Shown one piece after another: positions 40,778-52,706 of a stretch of DNA of 64,000 nucleotides; position 1 is the first letter of the stretch; each line of letters starts with the position of its first letter. Where the stretch lies: positions 17,169,798-17,233,797 of the forward strand of contig NC_079969.1 in assembly GCF_029852145.1 (NCBI RefSeq), given 5' to 3'. The stretch is from Microplitis mediator (taxonomy: Eukaryota; Arthropoda; Insecta; Hymenoptera; Braconidae). The translations under genes were made by a program, and so were the position numbers. A model generated the notes under the pieces. That model ran no database searches. It had not been told where the DNA came from and saw only the letters and a list, made by a program, of their open reading frames with translations.

Positions 40778-41596
40778 TTAAAACGAGTTTTCTTCTTGTT
40801 CCTCCCACTTCCACTCAGAGTTCACCCCGGTTAATTTATTTAACGGGCCCTGAGCTTTAGCTACATCTTGCAGATGACGATGATACCAGTTTACTAAGCC
40901 AAGAAAACTTCGAAGTTGTTTCCGGTTTGTTGGACGTGGATAATTTATAATTGGTGCAATTTTTTCGGGGTCTGGATGTAGGCCTGTCTGATCAACGATG
41001 AATCCCAAAAATTTTACTTCCGGGCGACAGAATTTACACTTCGCCGGATTTATAAGTAGACCTGCTCCTCGAAAAATTTCAAATACTAGTTTTAAAATTT
41101 GTTTGTGTTCTTCTAGAGTCTCGCTGATGACTATCCAGTCGTCTAAATACGCAAATACTTTTTCTGACCAACTCATAGGCAAATTTTCGTTGACTAGTTT
41201 CTTGTGTAATCTCTCTTTCAGCTCACCCATCGCTTTTTGAAACGTACTTGGAGCCCCAACTAAGCCATAGGGCATTCGCAGCCACTCATACTGCCCTCGT
41301 CCTTCCACGGAAAAAGCGGTGAGAGGAATCGACGCAGGTGACATACGAATCTGGTGAAATGCTTCCTTCAAATCCATTGTACTGATCCATATTGCCCCGT
41401 GTAAGGCACTCAAAATCCTTAGCATGTTAGGTAACGGATGAGCTGGTGGTACAGTCCACTTATTTATCGGCCGATAATCTACGCAAAATCTCCACTTATT
41501 GTTCGGCTTTGACACCATCACTGGAGAACAAGACCAGACACTGTAACTTGGTCGAATGAATTTTTTCTCTAAGAGTTCGTCGATTTGCCGATTCAA
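40778..41596 (-). pseudogene. pol: Gypsy reverse transcriptase
   Basis: Motifs: KWRFCVDYRPIN, STMDLKEAFHQI, MPYGLVGAPSTFQ, the catalytic YLDD, and FLGFIVDQTG. The N-terminal part is short and in another frame than the protease piece, so a deletion or frameshift lies near 41600. Confidence 0.9.
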
Positions 41597-41607
41597 TTCT
41601 TCATTAA

Positions 41608-42396
41608 TTACTGGACCACCGAATATCCAAGATCTTCTAAAACACTTAAATATTGTTCACCGGCTACAGAACCAATTTGTATGATGAACTGAGCGCCACC
41701 TAGACTTTTACAGATGGTGTGATTGGCCAACAGGATACCCCGTTTCTTAGTTTCATCTGGTTGTAAATCACCTGACGCATATTCTTGGATGTCTTTATAC
41801 ACTTTTGCGTTGATGTACGATCTTTCACTTCCGGTGTCTAGAATTCCATTTAATTTAATTCCAAAGATCCACAAGGAGACTGGTATTCTGGCTGTCACTA
41901 TTGGTGGTCGAGGACCTGGGCCAGGAACAAAGATTTTTCTTCCTGCCAATCTGGTTTTGATTGCTGCAGACAGAGGATATTTTCTGAGTATTCCTGGAAG
42001 AAAAGCTTCCCTTGATGATGTTATATTACTGGAATCACCTGCCGGCGGCTCTGGAAGCTGGCTCTCCACCCTGCCGAGCTCCAGAGAACGCGGCTCACCC
42101 GACTCTATCTCACTATCCTCTGGTTCCAAACCAGGTTCAAATTCCTCTTCCCAAGATGGTTCTACTTCCTCATCTTCACAGTCCTCTGATGATAAGACCA
42201 TCAGACGGCCGAGATTTTCATCTGGCTGAACTGTCACTCCTTCAATTGATTCTGGTTCTTCTAAAAATTTAATGGATTGATTAACGACTTCAGTAATATT
42301 CACTGACTTGTCATCTCTGACCCACGAGATTATCAAGTCTAAATTTTCCGTACTGTTTGACTCTATCCTGCCGGGTCTTGAATTTCGCGGCTTCAC
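41608..42396 (-). pseudogene. pol: Gypsy protease region
   Basis: A long acidic N-terminal linker (EDCEDEEVEPSWEEEFEPG) precedes the retropepsin motif ILDTGSERSYIN at about codon 190. The part normally linking protease to RT is short, suggesting an internal deletion at the 41.6-kb junction. Confidence 0.8.
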
Positions 42397-42521
42397 CTCA
42401 CCGGCCGGCGAAACTTCAGACCGGCTCCCTGAGCTGGTATATAAATCACTTAATATTTTAGAATTTTTATTTTTGGACCCCTTTGTTGTTTCCTGAGCCG
42501 ACGAGGATTTCGGGCCAGGTA

Positions 42522-44679
42522 TTATTCGTTTTTTCGAGTGTCACTACTATCTGATTTAGGACTTTCTTTATTTCTCCCAGCAGCTGGGTTGTCCTCATTA
42601 AACTTTATCAGCTCACAATTTTCCCGAGTGTGACCGATGCCAAAACACAAGTTACATACTTCTTGACGCGGGTTTTCGCACACTTCAAAATTGTGACCCA
42701 TTATACCTCAATTAAAACATGGTTTGTTACTCCTCGGCACGAATATTGGAGACTGATTATAACCTGGTGACCTCGGAAACTGGTTAAACCGTGGTCGGAA
42801 TCCCATCTGTTGTCTGTTCTGGTATGGTCCTCGATTATAGTTGTTATTATTATTTTTGGTCTTCATTTGAACACCATATCGGTTGTTGTATGTTGTTTGT
42901 GGATTTGTTTCTATTACATTACATTGTGTGTATTCTTGGTCTTCATCTTCATATGTGACTTCTCTCGTCGGTGATTGTAGCAGTCCAAAACGAGGTTTTT
43001 TTTGGAATTTCACTGTCTTAGAAGCCACTGTCAGCTGTTGAGTCTCTTCAATGCATCTTGTGGCTTCGTGTAAGGCAGTAAGTAAGCTTTCATATGTGGA
43101 GACTTGTCTCGCGAAAACTAACGTTCTGAGATCATCTGTCAAATGATTTCCAATATGTGCCACCTGGTCTACTATTGGAGGCGGAATTTTCATCGATTGA
43201 TATTTCTGCTGTATTTTCAACACGAATTCAGTAACGTTGTCTCCTTTATTCATCCTCATTTTCCCAATATCAATGATGATCTGGCGATCGGTGGCTGAAC
43301 TACCAAAGACTTTTCGAAATTCCGTCTTAAATTGGAGATAGTTTGACCAGCGATTGTAACTTAAATCATACCAACGAGCTGCGGGGCCATGAAGGATATA
43401 ACTCATGACTCTTAGGAGTTCTTTTTCTGTCCAATCCTCTCGATCCGCTCTAGCTTCTATTGCGTGTATAAATTCATCGACTGTCAAATTTTCTTGAGGA
43501 TAGGAGATATTGCCCATTTTCAGACTTTAAATGATATCTTTCCAGCGTCTATCTTCTACAAAAGGTGACACACTCCTGCCGAGATTCCGTTGTTATTGTT
43601 GATTAGGTGTGGGCCCTCTCTCCCCGACACTAAATCTCTGATGACCGTTCTGATTAAACGGGATCTGGCTCTGTCCACTCGTTGTCTGTTGTTGATTTAA
43701 TTGTAATTGACGCAGCTGTTCTTAAAGGTTATTTAGTTGATCAGCAACTGGTATTTGTTGATGAACTTGACTAGGTTGATATGTTTGATGTTGATGATCA
43801 ACTCGTGGTTGTTGCTGCTGTTGGTTTTGTTGATTGTTTTCAGCTCGTGGCTGAAAGTGCTGTTGGTTTTGTTGTTGGGGGGCTTGCTGTTGATTTTGTG
43901 GTTGTACTGCCTGTTGTTGTGGTCTTATTTCAGCTGGACCATCCCCCCCTCGCCACACCTTGACCCATCGGGGCAACGGTTGTACCAAATTGGAGTTCAG
44001 CTGCTCTCCAATCCACTGGCGAGTATGATTGCCACGAGTTGTCTGGGCCATTGTGTCTGTTGGCAACTTCTCTTTGGGCTGTCATCAACTCATTCAGCAT
44101 TCTAGACAGTTCATTAATCGATGCTGAGTTTTCTTCATTGATAGCTCGTTGTGTTCTGGTCATACGTCTCACTTCCCTCGCACTTTCTTCCATGCGATCC
44201 AATGTGGCACGCATATCCGGTAGTATCTCCTCCCAACCGAGTGTGTTATTTACTTGATGTCCCTCTACTGCTGGTAGACTGAGTGGGTCACCCCCCGACC
44301 CAGTTGCGATGTCTAAGTTACCTCCAGCTCCGGCCGACGACGTGGGTGGAATACCGCCCGACCCAGTCGTGGCGTTTTCAAAATTATCCATACTTCCTGT
44401 TGGCAAATTAGGTGGGTTTCCCCCCGACCTATTTGCGGTATAAGAGACTGTTGTATTTATCATCGATGGCGCTGATGTATAACAGCTACTAAGCGTAGTT
44501 GTTATTACATTCGTTGTAATTGTACTTATTGCTATCGTTGGTACCGGTAGTATAGATGAAGAACCCGGATTTTGTAAGTCGTTTCTGCGACTATAACCTG
44601 TACCGGCCGAAAGTCGTCTTAAATCTGGATTTACATATGTTTCCCTTGTTGGGTCAAAGTTGTTGTTGCCGTTGAACAT
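42522..44679 (-). pseudogene. gag: Gypsy gag, broken
   Basis: ATG at 44679 starts a G/T/P-rich N-terminus and a coiled-coil region. The frame then shifts near a six-G run (about 43944-43949) into a Q/N-rich stretch. Several in-frame stops follow (43722 and others) before the capsid region (FIHAIEARADREDW, RVMSYILHGPAARWYDL). Two zinc knuckles close it. In the first, CFN-stop-GIMGHNFEVC, the second Cys codon has become TGA (42710-42708); the second, CNLCFGIGHTRENC, is intact. The frame ends at TAA 42524-42522. Confidence 0.85.
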
Positions 44680-45379
44680 TTTGTCTTCCTTTATAATACT
44701 TTTATTTGTAGAGTTTAATTTTAAGTATCAAAATTTAAGCAAAATGATGTCAGCTTTTTCTAAGTCTTTGTTATTATTTGAATCTTCGAGCACAATAGCG
44801 ACTTTTACTAAAACCTATTGATGCTAAATTTAGACTTCGACTTAATTTTATTTTAACTTGTTTATAAAAGAATTTATGTTAATCCGGTAACTTATTATTT
44901 TCACCACGATAGTTTTAAGTACGACGCATATTATTTCTTTGCCTCAATCCGGGATAATTTTATTTTCGTAATTTATTTATTCATTTTAGTATTAAATTTT
45001 AAGCTTCTTATTATTTTCTAAATTTTCTTGTTCTTTCAAAATTAATTTTAAGTATTTTCATCGCTTTTGTAAATTCAAAATAATTCTAAGTATTATTTCT
45101 TTAATTCTTTAATCACCGTCTATTATTTTTCTTAATTTATTTTCAAAATTTTTACTTTATTATTTTACTTTCCTTTTATCTTTAATTACTTTTTCAATTT
45201 CCGCTCAAAATTTTCTCGAATATTTTATTTTCACGTATTCTCCAAAATTTCCTCATTAAAATAACTAAGTACCTTTTCTCCATTAATTTTAACCACCGTC
45301 AATAATTTATCCAATTACTTTACTTTTCAAAATTTAATTCCTCAATTCCCACTCTTATAAATCTCTGGGTTTTTATTTA

Positions 45380-45390
45380 GTTGGGCGCCA
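45380..45390 (-). other. Primer-binding site of the gypsy element, tRNA-Lys-like
   Basis: TGGCGCCCAAC on the minus strand, one base inside the U5 end at 45392. It resembles the 3' end of insect tRNA-Lys (GTTGGGCGCCA), from memory. The match stops after 11 bases. Confidence 0.65.
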
Positions 45391-45391
45391 A

Positions 45392-45553
45392 TATAACAGG
45401 GTTTATCTCAACCTTGCCAAGTTTGGCCCCTTTATTAATTGATGTTAATAAGGGCGCCACTGGAAGATAAGACTCGGCCTTCCAGTGGCGCCCTTATTAA
45501 CATCAATTAATAAAGGGGCCAAACTTGGCAAGGTTGAGATACACCCTGTTATA
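45392..45553. repeat. Foldback replacing the gypsy 5' LTR
   Basis: Arms 45392-45466 and 45479-45553 (75 bp each, one mismatch seen) surround a 12-base loop. The arm is the last 75 bases of U5, and the turn is at CTGGAAG/CTTCCAG, which is a natural small hairpin in the LTR. About 1.98 kb of the expected 5' LTR is missing, yet the ATCG duplication borders the foldback directly. Confidence 0.93.
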
Positions 45554-45557
45554 ATCG

Positions 45558-46904
45558 TTACCCGAGTTATCAATGTTAGTTAGCCACCATCTGATGTCCG
45601 GAAGCAGAGAACTCGGTATATTCATGTACTTTTCATAATCATCATCCCCCTTCAAGTTTAAGAACTTGCAGCGTTCCAGTTCCTTGGTATATAGTCATCC
45701 ATAAGCGACAGCTGGACACGCCGAAACAAGCGTTCCAACGAGCTGGGCAAATTTTCTGATTTTACACCGATTGATTTTCAGAAACTTTGCTAATTCCAAT
45801 TTGATAGCTATTTTTTTGTTTAATGGAAGAGTAATTCTAAATTCCCGTGAATTGATGACAAACCCTAAGTACTTACACGAAATTGAAGGAACTAATACAC
45901 TCTTGTCTTCATTGACAATGAATCCCAAAGCAGTTAAAAGTTTTTTTGTTACGTTAACATTTTCTGAACATTCCTCAAAATTCCGAGCTAATAAGAAAAA
46001 ATCGTCTAAATATATAAAGGACAAGTATCCTGCCAGTCGAAGCAGCCTAATGACTGGTTTCATTAGTTTGGTAAAAACGTATGGTGCCACATTGAGTCCA
46101 AAGGGTAAAACGTTAAATTCATAAATTTTATTTTCCCACCTGAATCTTAAAAATTTTCTGAATAGCGGGTGTATTTTTGTTAATAAATACTCGTCTTTAA
46201 GATCTATTGTACTCATAAGACAACTTTTGGAAATCAGTTTTAATACTGTACAAAAATCCTCAATTTTAAAATGTTCAGTATCTATAAACCTGTTAAGAGC
46301 CTTCAAATTTAATATGAATCTAAATTTGCCATTAGGTTTTGGCGTCAAAAAGATACTCGATACAAACTGATCCCCACAAAATGTACACTTGAAGATTGCT
46401 TTAATTGTAAGAAGTTTAAGAATTGCTTCATCTATATGAAATTTCTCTGTATTAGAGAATTTCGGTAATTGAGGAGTAAAACTTTGGTATACAGGACTAG
46501 AAAATTTTAATTTATAACCCTGTATCCACGACAATATTGTGGGATCGTCTGTGAGGAGTGTCCATTGCTGATAAAAGTTTGATAATCGGCCAGCATATTT
46601 TACCGGGACTAGCGTCGATATGGTTGCTTCGGATGACTCGACGATGCTTTGGATGAGTTCCCGTGCTGATTGCGTTTATAAACAGGCCCCCGGCTCCTTT
46701 TATTGAACCCGACTGCCGGCGCGTCTGGATCGGAGCTTTGGAGTTGAAATCCTTCGTTGCTAAAGGTTTAGAGGGTTTTTTCGCCGTCTTGTTACTATTG
46801 GTAACATCTTCCTTAATTTCTGTTCCAGATTTGGAAACTGCCTTAGCGGTTTTTAGAGTTTCAGCAACGTTTTCACTAAATAAGAGTTTATCTATTTTGG
46901 TCAT
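45558..46904 (-). pseudogene. DIRS-2 reverse transcriptase (right of gypsy insertion)
   Basis: Gag-RT linker from about 46904 (FSENVAETLKTAK), then an RT with PKPNGKFRFILNLKAL, TIDLKDEYLL, FNVLPFGLN and the catalytic YLDD. After a TGA in place of Trp (45697-45695) the frame continues to the insertion at 45557. There is a frame change near 46534 as well. RNase H continues at 35559 across the gypsy element. Confidence 0.88.
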
Positions 46905-46914
46905 TAATTAATAA

Positions 46915-47588
46915 TTAATTGATCTTTAAACTCTTTTTTGACAGAAAAAATGCAAAGTTGCGGCGTGTAACTGATTCTGCATGTTGGAGATCACATAACA
47001 GTCGTCCCGTTTCCATTAATTGTTCTAATAACACATTGTCTCTTTCTTTCGTGTCCAACAAGTGTGTGATGGCACCACCTAAGCATGCTATGGCTGACGT
47101 GAGTTGTCGTTGTTTAGCCTCGATGCCCTTATCCCTCTTCATTACTGCCTCTGACAAGGCTGCTTTAATCTCCGGGTTCATTAACGGAGCACCAACACAT
47201 AAACAATTAGCTGGAATTAAATATTTTTCATTTAATTCCTTGCGATTTTCTTTATCAAGACCTGATGTAGCCCAATGTTCGAAGCGACAGGCTACTTCTT
47301 TGTGCAGAGCTGCTCCCTGCTTTTCTGATTTCGATGGGTCGTCACCCAGTATCTCTAGAATTTCTTTATCCAGCCCTGCGTTCTCGAGATCAATTTCATT
47401 GGGAGTTATCTCCTCTGACGTGGAGTTGTCATTTACTCCATTTTTGTTTTGAACTTTGTCAGCGTTGTTATCCACCGACTTATTTATGGCCTCATCGACA
47501 AATTCGCCATTTTCATTAGCGCCAGTCGGTAACGCAGGTATGACATTTTTCCCATCGACAACCGGCGTATGTTCCGGCGTCCGTAAAT
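46915..47588 (-). pseudogene. DIRS-2 gag exon 2
   Basis: Starts after TTTGCAG (47591-47589) and continues in frame to TAA at 46915. It is the helical Gag region (SLDKENRKELNEKYLIPANC; LLEQLMETGRLLCDLQHAES), collinear with DIRS-1 (MGRILVDLQRDET). A one-base frameshift separates it from the RT frame at about 46905-46915. Confidence 0.8.
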
Positions 47589-47996
47589 CTGCAAAGGCAA
47601 AATGTTCCCATAATTATTGCTAGATTAAAATGTTACCTTTATATGACCATTAGTAAGATATTTTTTAACATTTATCCAACCCAGATGTGTTCAGGCAGCC
47701 CCTGAGACTGCCCTGCACTTTTTTTGGTAAATGTAACTTATTTAGTTCCTAGAGGAACCTGCGTGAGTGTTTGCATGTATGCAGGATTGTATATATCTAT
47801 ATGTATAGATATATATATATATGTATACATATACATGTAAGTAATATTGCGAACCAGCCCCAAGCGACTGCTCTGTATTAATTTTACTTGTTTATTTCTA
47901 TGGTTATAGATGCAGTCCCAAAAACTGCTCTGAACCGATCAAAGTTGTGAAAATTCACTAATAAATCTAACTGTGTTATGAAATCAAGTTATGTAC
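47589..47996 (-). other. Predicted 408-bp phase-1 intron in DIRS-2 gag
   Basis: GTACAT donor at 47996 and TTTGCAG acceptor ending at 47589. The exon 1 remainder (1 base) plus exon 2 (2 bases) keeps the frame. Same phase and place as in DIRS-1. Confidence 0.65.
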
Positions 47997-48150
47997 CTTC
48001 TGGATGTTCAGCCTCTGAATTATAGTCCAACTATGACGGAGATCTACTGCGATACTTAGAGTCTTTGATTGCTCTTTCTAATTTTCTTATTTTGCGTAAT
48101 AAATAATCCATCTCGTCTCTTGAATTCTTTCTTTTCTTGCTTTTTCCCAT
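47997..48150 (-). pseudogene. DIRS-2 gag exon 1
   Basis: ATG at 48150: MGKSKKRKNSRDEMDYLLRK and on, a basic N-terminus and amphipathic helix, then RSRSPS. A TAG (48033-48031) breaks the exon after 39 codons; eleven further codons in frame lead to the splice donor. Confidence 0.75.
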
Positions 48151-48360
48151 GATTAACGCAGAATGTGTGTATCGAGGTAAAGCACTAAAACGTGAATGAA
48201 TAATATGGCGCCACAGAGAGGGAAGTGACAGCGCCGGAAGTTGGTTCAAAAAACATCTTACTCTCAAATTTAGTGTGTTAGAGGTATCACTTACGTGCTA
48301 CTACATGTTGAATAATTATTAAAGGTTACTAATCTTGAGGACGAAGCACAAGTATAATTA

Positions 48361-49230
48361 CTCTGAGGCAAAGAACCATTTTGAGATTGCATAATTAACT
48401 GTGTCTCTCTCAATCCAAATAACAAAGTGGAAGCTTAAACATAAATTTATAGTTTACTTACCGTAAATGATTAAATTTATTAAATTTTTTTTTTTTTTTT
48501 TTTTTTAAAGGAAAATATAATAAAGAATAAATGAATTTCTCTGAACACACGAAATTAGATATCATTATATATATATAATTAAGTTAAGGGTATTTTGTAG
48601 ACAATGAAATATGAGAATGTAATTTGACAATCGGTGAGATTTCATGTCCACCCATCCTTTTGATGATTGTCTTCCCGAAGCAACAGTATGGAAAATTAGA
48701 TAAGTATACAGTAAGCAGTAGTTTAAGGTGAAATTATAATAGCACGTGACAAAATGCGGTGTGAATGCACCTGCCGTGAACTGCCAGACACCTGTCGTTG
48801 ATGATCTTTGGGTAGAAACAGAAAGTGACCGTCTCGCTGATTGGACTATCTGCCTTTTTTTACATACAGCAAAAATTCAGTCTACAAAAAAAACAAATTA
48901 TTCTACCAGCTGAACGGTAAATTTATGGTGAAACTACCCATCAGTTAAATTATTATGTAACCGAATCGAACTTGTGAACAAAATCTCTTTAAATTCATTT
49001 TATTACAACCAAATTCAACGAAAAAAAGGCCATTTGGCAGCTGAAATGGAAGGTAGATTTTCCAATTAATCTATATGAAAAGTTTCATACATACATATCT
49101 TGTGATAGATGTTAGTGTAGAGTCATGATATAAAATTAGGCTCATTTTCTAAGAGTGAGGGTAAAAAAAACAACGACTATTTTCAATAGAAAACTTCAGA
49201 TAGTTGATTTCACAAAACATTGTATAGGTA
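48361..49230. other. AT-rich DNA right of DIRS-2
   Basis: Holds a T run of about 24 bases near 48485 and nothing else recognised. No linker copy is found at this end of the DIRS array. Confidence 0.5.
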
Positions 49231-49234
49231 ATGT

Positions 49235-49440
49235 ACCAAACTACACTTCAAATCCAAGTGTTTTATTTTAAAACACTTTAAGTGTTTAAATAATTGTAGT
49301 CACCAACTAAACACTATTTTAATGTTTAAAGTGTAGTAAACATTTCAAACGTTTAATTTTAACACACATAAAGTGTTTTAGATAATAAGGCACCTAAAGT
49401 GTTTAGGCATCAATACACACTTTAAGTGTTTAGTGTCATT
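49235..49440. repeat. ACACTTTAAGTGTTT palindrome cluster
   Basis: AAACACTTTAAGTGTTTA and variants (AAGTGTTTAG, TTTAAAGTGTAG) occur about eight times in 200 bp, giving several alternative hairpins. Probably a small degenerate MITE; ends not clear. Confidence 0.55.
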
Positions 49441-50614
49441 AATTAATAATATAAATATTTTTAAAATAAAAACAATAATTTTTCCATTGAAGTACAATCA
49501 ATAAAATTTTTATAATAATATTTCTAATATTAAAAATAATAGTTGCCTTTGAATAAAAGTCGTTATTGATTGTTGTCATATCCTGGAATCATATTTTTAT
49601 TATCAGAAGATTCAGATAATTATTGCATCACACAATCAGCATAAAAGTAGAAATGGAATTTAGTATAATATATAAATATATTTGTATTTTTATCCAAAAA
49701 AAAAAGCTTTAAAAAATGTTTACACTTGAAAAAAATTAGAAACCATAGGGGTAACTTTAAAATAACTGGTTATTCATTAAGTTATAAAAATGATTCAGAA
49801 TCTGAAAATATACAGTATAATACAAATAATTAATTACAATAAAATAATAAAAGAACTAGAAAAATATCGGCAACACATTTGCTAAAAATTAGTTAAGATT
49901 TGAAAAATTAAATAAATAAATATTTATTTTCTTCCATTAAGTGTAACATAAATTTTATTATATTGTTCGAATGTTGTTTTTAAATTATATCCACTGCCAT
50001 AGCATCTTCCAATTGTGACAGTTCTTACAAATTTCCGCATTTTTTTTATCCATGTTAAGAACTGGAATAGAAATTGAATAGTCCCATTAATAGTCATAAA
50101 ATCTACAATCACAGAATCTTAGGTTGATGAGCAAATTTTATAGCAGAGAAATTAATATTAAAAATTAATAATTTAATTAAATATTTAATTTTTATTATTG
50201 TTTGATATTTTTTTATTGAATTTCTTTAATTATTTTAAAAATGTTTATTATTTTCTAAATTTAATATTTAATAATTTAGAAAAAATATTAAATTTAGAGT
50301 ATAATAAATATATATTATATATGTACTTTATACAAAATATTATTAGATTATTAATTTTAAATATTTATTATTTCAATTTAATATTCGATTGTATATTTTA
50401 TTACAAATTTTGTGTTAAATTTATTGATTTATTTTTCAAATATTAAACAATCAATAATAAATATTTAAAATTAATAATTCAATAATATTTATTAGAAATT
50501 AGATTAAATAATAATAATATAATAATTTATATCAATAAATAATACATACGGATAGTTAACCTCAATTATATTGGATCACTTAAAAAAGTATATAAGCACA
50601 ATTTTCTTCACTAA
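49441..50614. other. Very AT-rich DNA, no gene seen
   Basis: ATATT-rich sequence with chance frames only. Confidence 0.5.
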
Positions 50615-50616
50615 TA

Positions 50617-52376
50617 CACTAATAAAAAAAATTAAAGGAGCAGAAAAATTTTATAAATTTTTTAGTGATTTTTGGAAGGCTGTAACTTGGTGAAAATGAT
50701 CGTATCGAGATTTTAAAAAAAGCATTTTGTAGCTTGAAATCTCTAGTTTTGGTACATTTTCTTCAAAATTTTTTAAAAACTTCGGTTATTGCGCAAACAT
50801 GAGAAATACCGCGAGACAAAAAATTTCTAAATTTCTTTTTTTTCCAAAAAAGCCACGAACCACGGAAAAATTTTTTCAACTAAACGAATGCATAGCTCGT
50901 TTAGCAAATTTATTCAGCTTCAATTTGGTTTTTTGTTTAACCTCGTAGAACGATTTGTCGCAGAGATATCAGCCTTCAAACAGAAAATGATCCTTTTGGC
51001 TTTGATCATCGATATTTCAGGTACCAATGATCGCACAGAAAGTTGGAGGGCGGCGTTGAAAACTTGAATAAATTCCCTACAAGACCCTATCATCATTTTT
51101 AAAAAAAAAATTTTTTTTTATTTTTAACATCCATTAGGAGTAAGTACAAAAAAAATGACTTTTTTTGGTTTTTTAGTAAATCAACCGCTACTCTGCAAAT
51201 ATCGATAAAAAAAATAATGTTCCCAGGGACTTTTTTAGCTTAATGTACCCCCAAGACCCCTGTAAATTTTTAAATTGAACCATCGAACCGTTTTTTGGGA
51301 ATCTTCGATCAAAGTTTTGCTAAACAATTAAAGGAGCAAGTTTTGTCCCTTTAATTGTGTAATCATAATCAAAATTAAAAAATTATTTTTTTTTTTACTT
51401 TTCTCAAAGTTTTGCATTAGTGACTCAGCAAATGCAAAGAAATGAGAAAAAAAATTAAAAATTTTCAAAAAATGTCAAAAAAAAATTTAGAACACAAAAA
51501 AAAATTGTTTTTTGACACTTTTTGAAAATTTTTTATTTTTTTTTGTCATTTCTTTGCATTTGTTGAGTCAACAATGCAAAACTTTGAGAAAAGTAAAAAA
51601 AAAAATAATTTTTTAATTTTGATTATGATTACACAATTAAAGGGACAAAACTTGCTCCTTTAATTGTTTAGCAAAACTTTGATCGAAGATTCTCAAAAAA
51701 CGGTTCGATGGTTCAATTTAAAAATTTACAGGGGTCTTGGGGGTACATTAAGCTAAAAAAGTCTCTGGGAACATTATTTTTTTTATCGATATTTGCAGAG
51801 TAGCGGTTGATTTACTAAAAAACCAAAAAAAGTCATTTTTTTGTACTTACTCCTAATGGATGTTAAAAATAAAAATAAATTTTTTTTTTAATAATGATGA
51901 CAGTGTCTTGTAGGGAATTTATTCAAGTTTTCAACGCCGCCCTCCAACTTTCTGTGCGATCATTGGTACCTGAAATATCGATGATCAAAGCCAAAAGGAT
52001 CATTTTCTGTTTGAAGGCTGATATCTCTGCGACAAATCGTTCTACGAGGTTAAACAAAAAACCAAATTGAAGCTGAATAAATTTGCTAAACGAGCTATGC
52101 ATTCGTTTAGTTGAAAAAATTTTTCCGCGGTTCGTGGCTTCTTTGGAAAAAAAAAAAAAAATTTAGAAATTTTTTGTCTCGCGGTATTTCTCATGTTTGC
52201 GCAATAACCGAAGTTTTTAAAAAATTTTGAAGAAAATGTACCAAAACTAGAGATTTTAAGCTACAAAATGCTTTTTTTAAAATCTCGATACGATCATTTT
52301 CACCAAATTACAGCCTTCCAAAAATCACTAAAGAATTTATGAAATTTTTCTGCTCCTTTAATTTTTTGCATTAGTG
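50617..52376. mobile_element. 1.76-kb palindromic foldback element, TA-flanked
   Basis: Arms of about 870 bp (50617 to ~51490 and ~51505 to 52376) are inverse copies with few differences. The outer ends are CACTAATAAAAAAAATTAAAG and the complement of CATTAGTG, with TA at 50615-50616 and 52377-52378. Recognisable paired words are CTGTAACTTGGTGAAAATG, GAAAGTTGGAGGGCGGCGTT and GGAGCAAG. The centre is A/T-rich with GTCAAAAAA/TTTTTTGAC. There is no coding frame of note. Confidence 0.92.
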
Positions 52377-52378
52377 TA

Positions 52379-52706
52379 TAATTGAGACTTTTGGAGCTCA
52401 AATTTATTGAGCTGTGGAAGATAAAATTCCCGCGTATATACGTAGTGTATGGGATTTTTTCCGAATTTTCAAATAACTGTTGTCTCTATACTCAATACTT
52501 TAATTGTTATAAGTAAATAATTCAAATAATGAGACTTCAAGAGTTCGTAACTATTGAACTGTTCATCATACAGAAGAAGTCATGAAGACAATTTTGTAGA
52601 AAATCAAATGTACTACAAAATTACCATTCAACTTTTTTTTTTATAATCAATATTTTAATTGTTATAAGTAAATAATTTAAATAATAAAACTTCGAGAGCT
52701 CACAAC
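52379..52706. other. AT-rich spacer
   Basis: It repeats the phrase ATTTTAATTGTTATAAGTAAATAATT twice in part (about 52498 and 52650), a short local duplication with GAGACTTC/AAACTTCGAG after it. Nothing else recognised. Confidence 0.45.

Larger units (their letters stand above)
35560..45553 (-). mobile_element. Ty3/gypsy LTR retrotransposon with aberrant foldback 5' end
   Basis: Target duplication ATCG at 35556-35559 and 45554-45557. Minus-strand order: foldback end, primer site, gag, protease, RT, RNase H, integrase, an extra ORF, purine tract and a 3' LTR of 2,054 bp (35560-37613). It inserted in the RT gene of DIRS-2. Gag and pol have several stops and frameshifts, so it is not autonomous now. 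Confidence 0.92.
22809..48360 (-). mobile_element. DIRS-2 retrotransposon, split by nested insertions
   Basis: Terminal inverted repeats of 60 bp with three mismatches (22809-22868 and 48301-48360; TAATTATACTYGTGCTTCG). Minus-strand gene order as in DIRS-1. The element is broken by solo LTR B (23032-27336), a TIR element (27557-28425), LTR C with its LINE (28737-34266) and the 10-kb gypsy element (35560-45553). Removing them would bring its genes back into continuous order. Several stop codons and one frameshift show it is dead. Native remnants are 22869-23031, 27341-27556, 28426-28736, 34267-35559 and 45554-48300. Confidence 0.88.

Noticed and set aside
45695..45697. TGA-CTA in DIRS-2 RT as a programmed readthrough signal
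   Set aside because: The context is strong for readthrough, but DIRS-1 has Trp at this place and DIRS-2 has several other lesions, so a TGG-to-TGA mutation is simpler.
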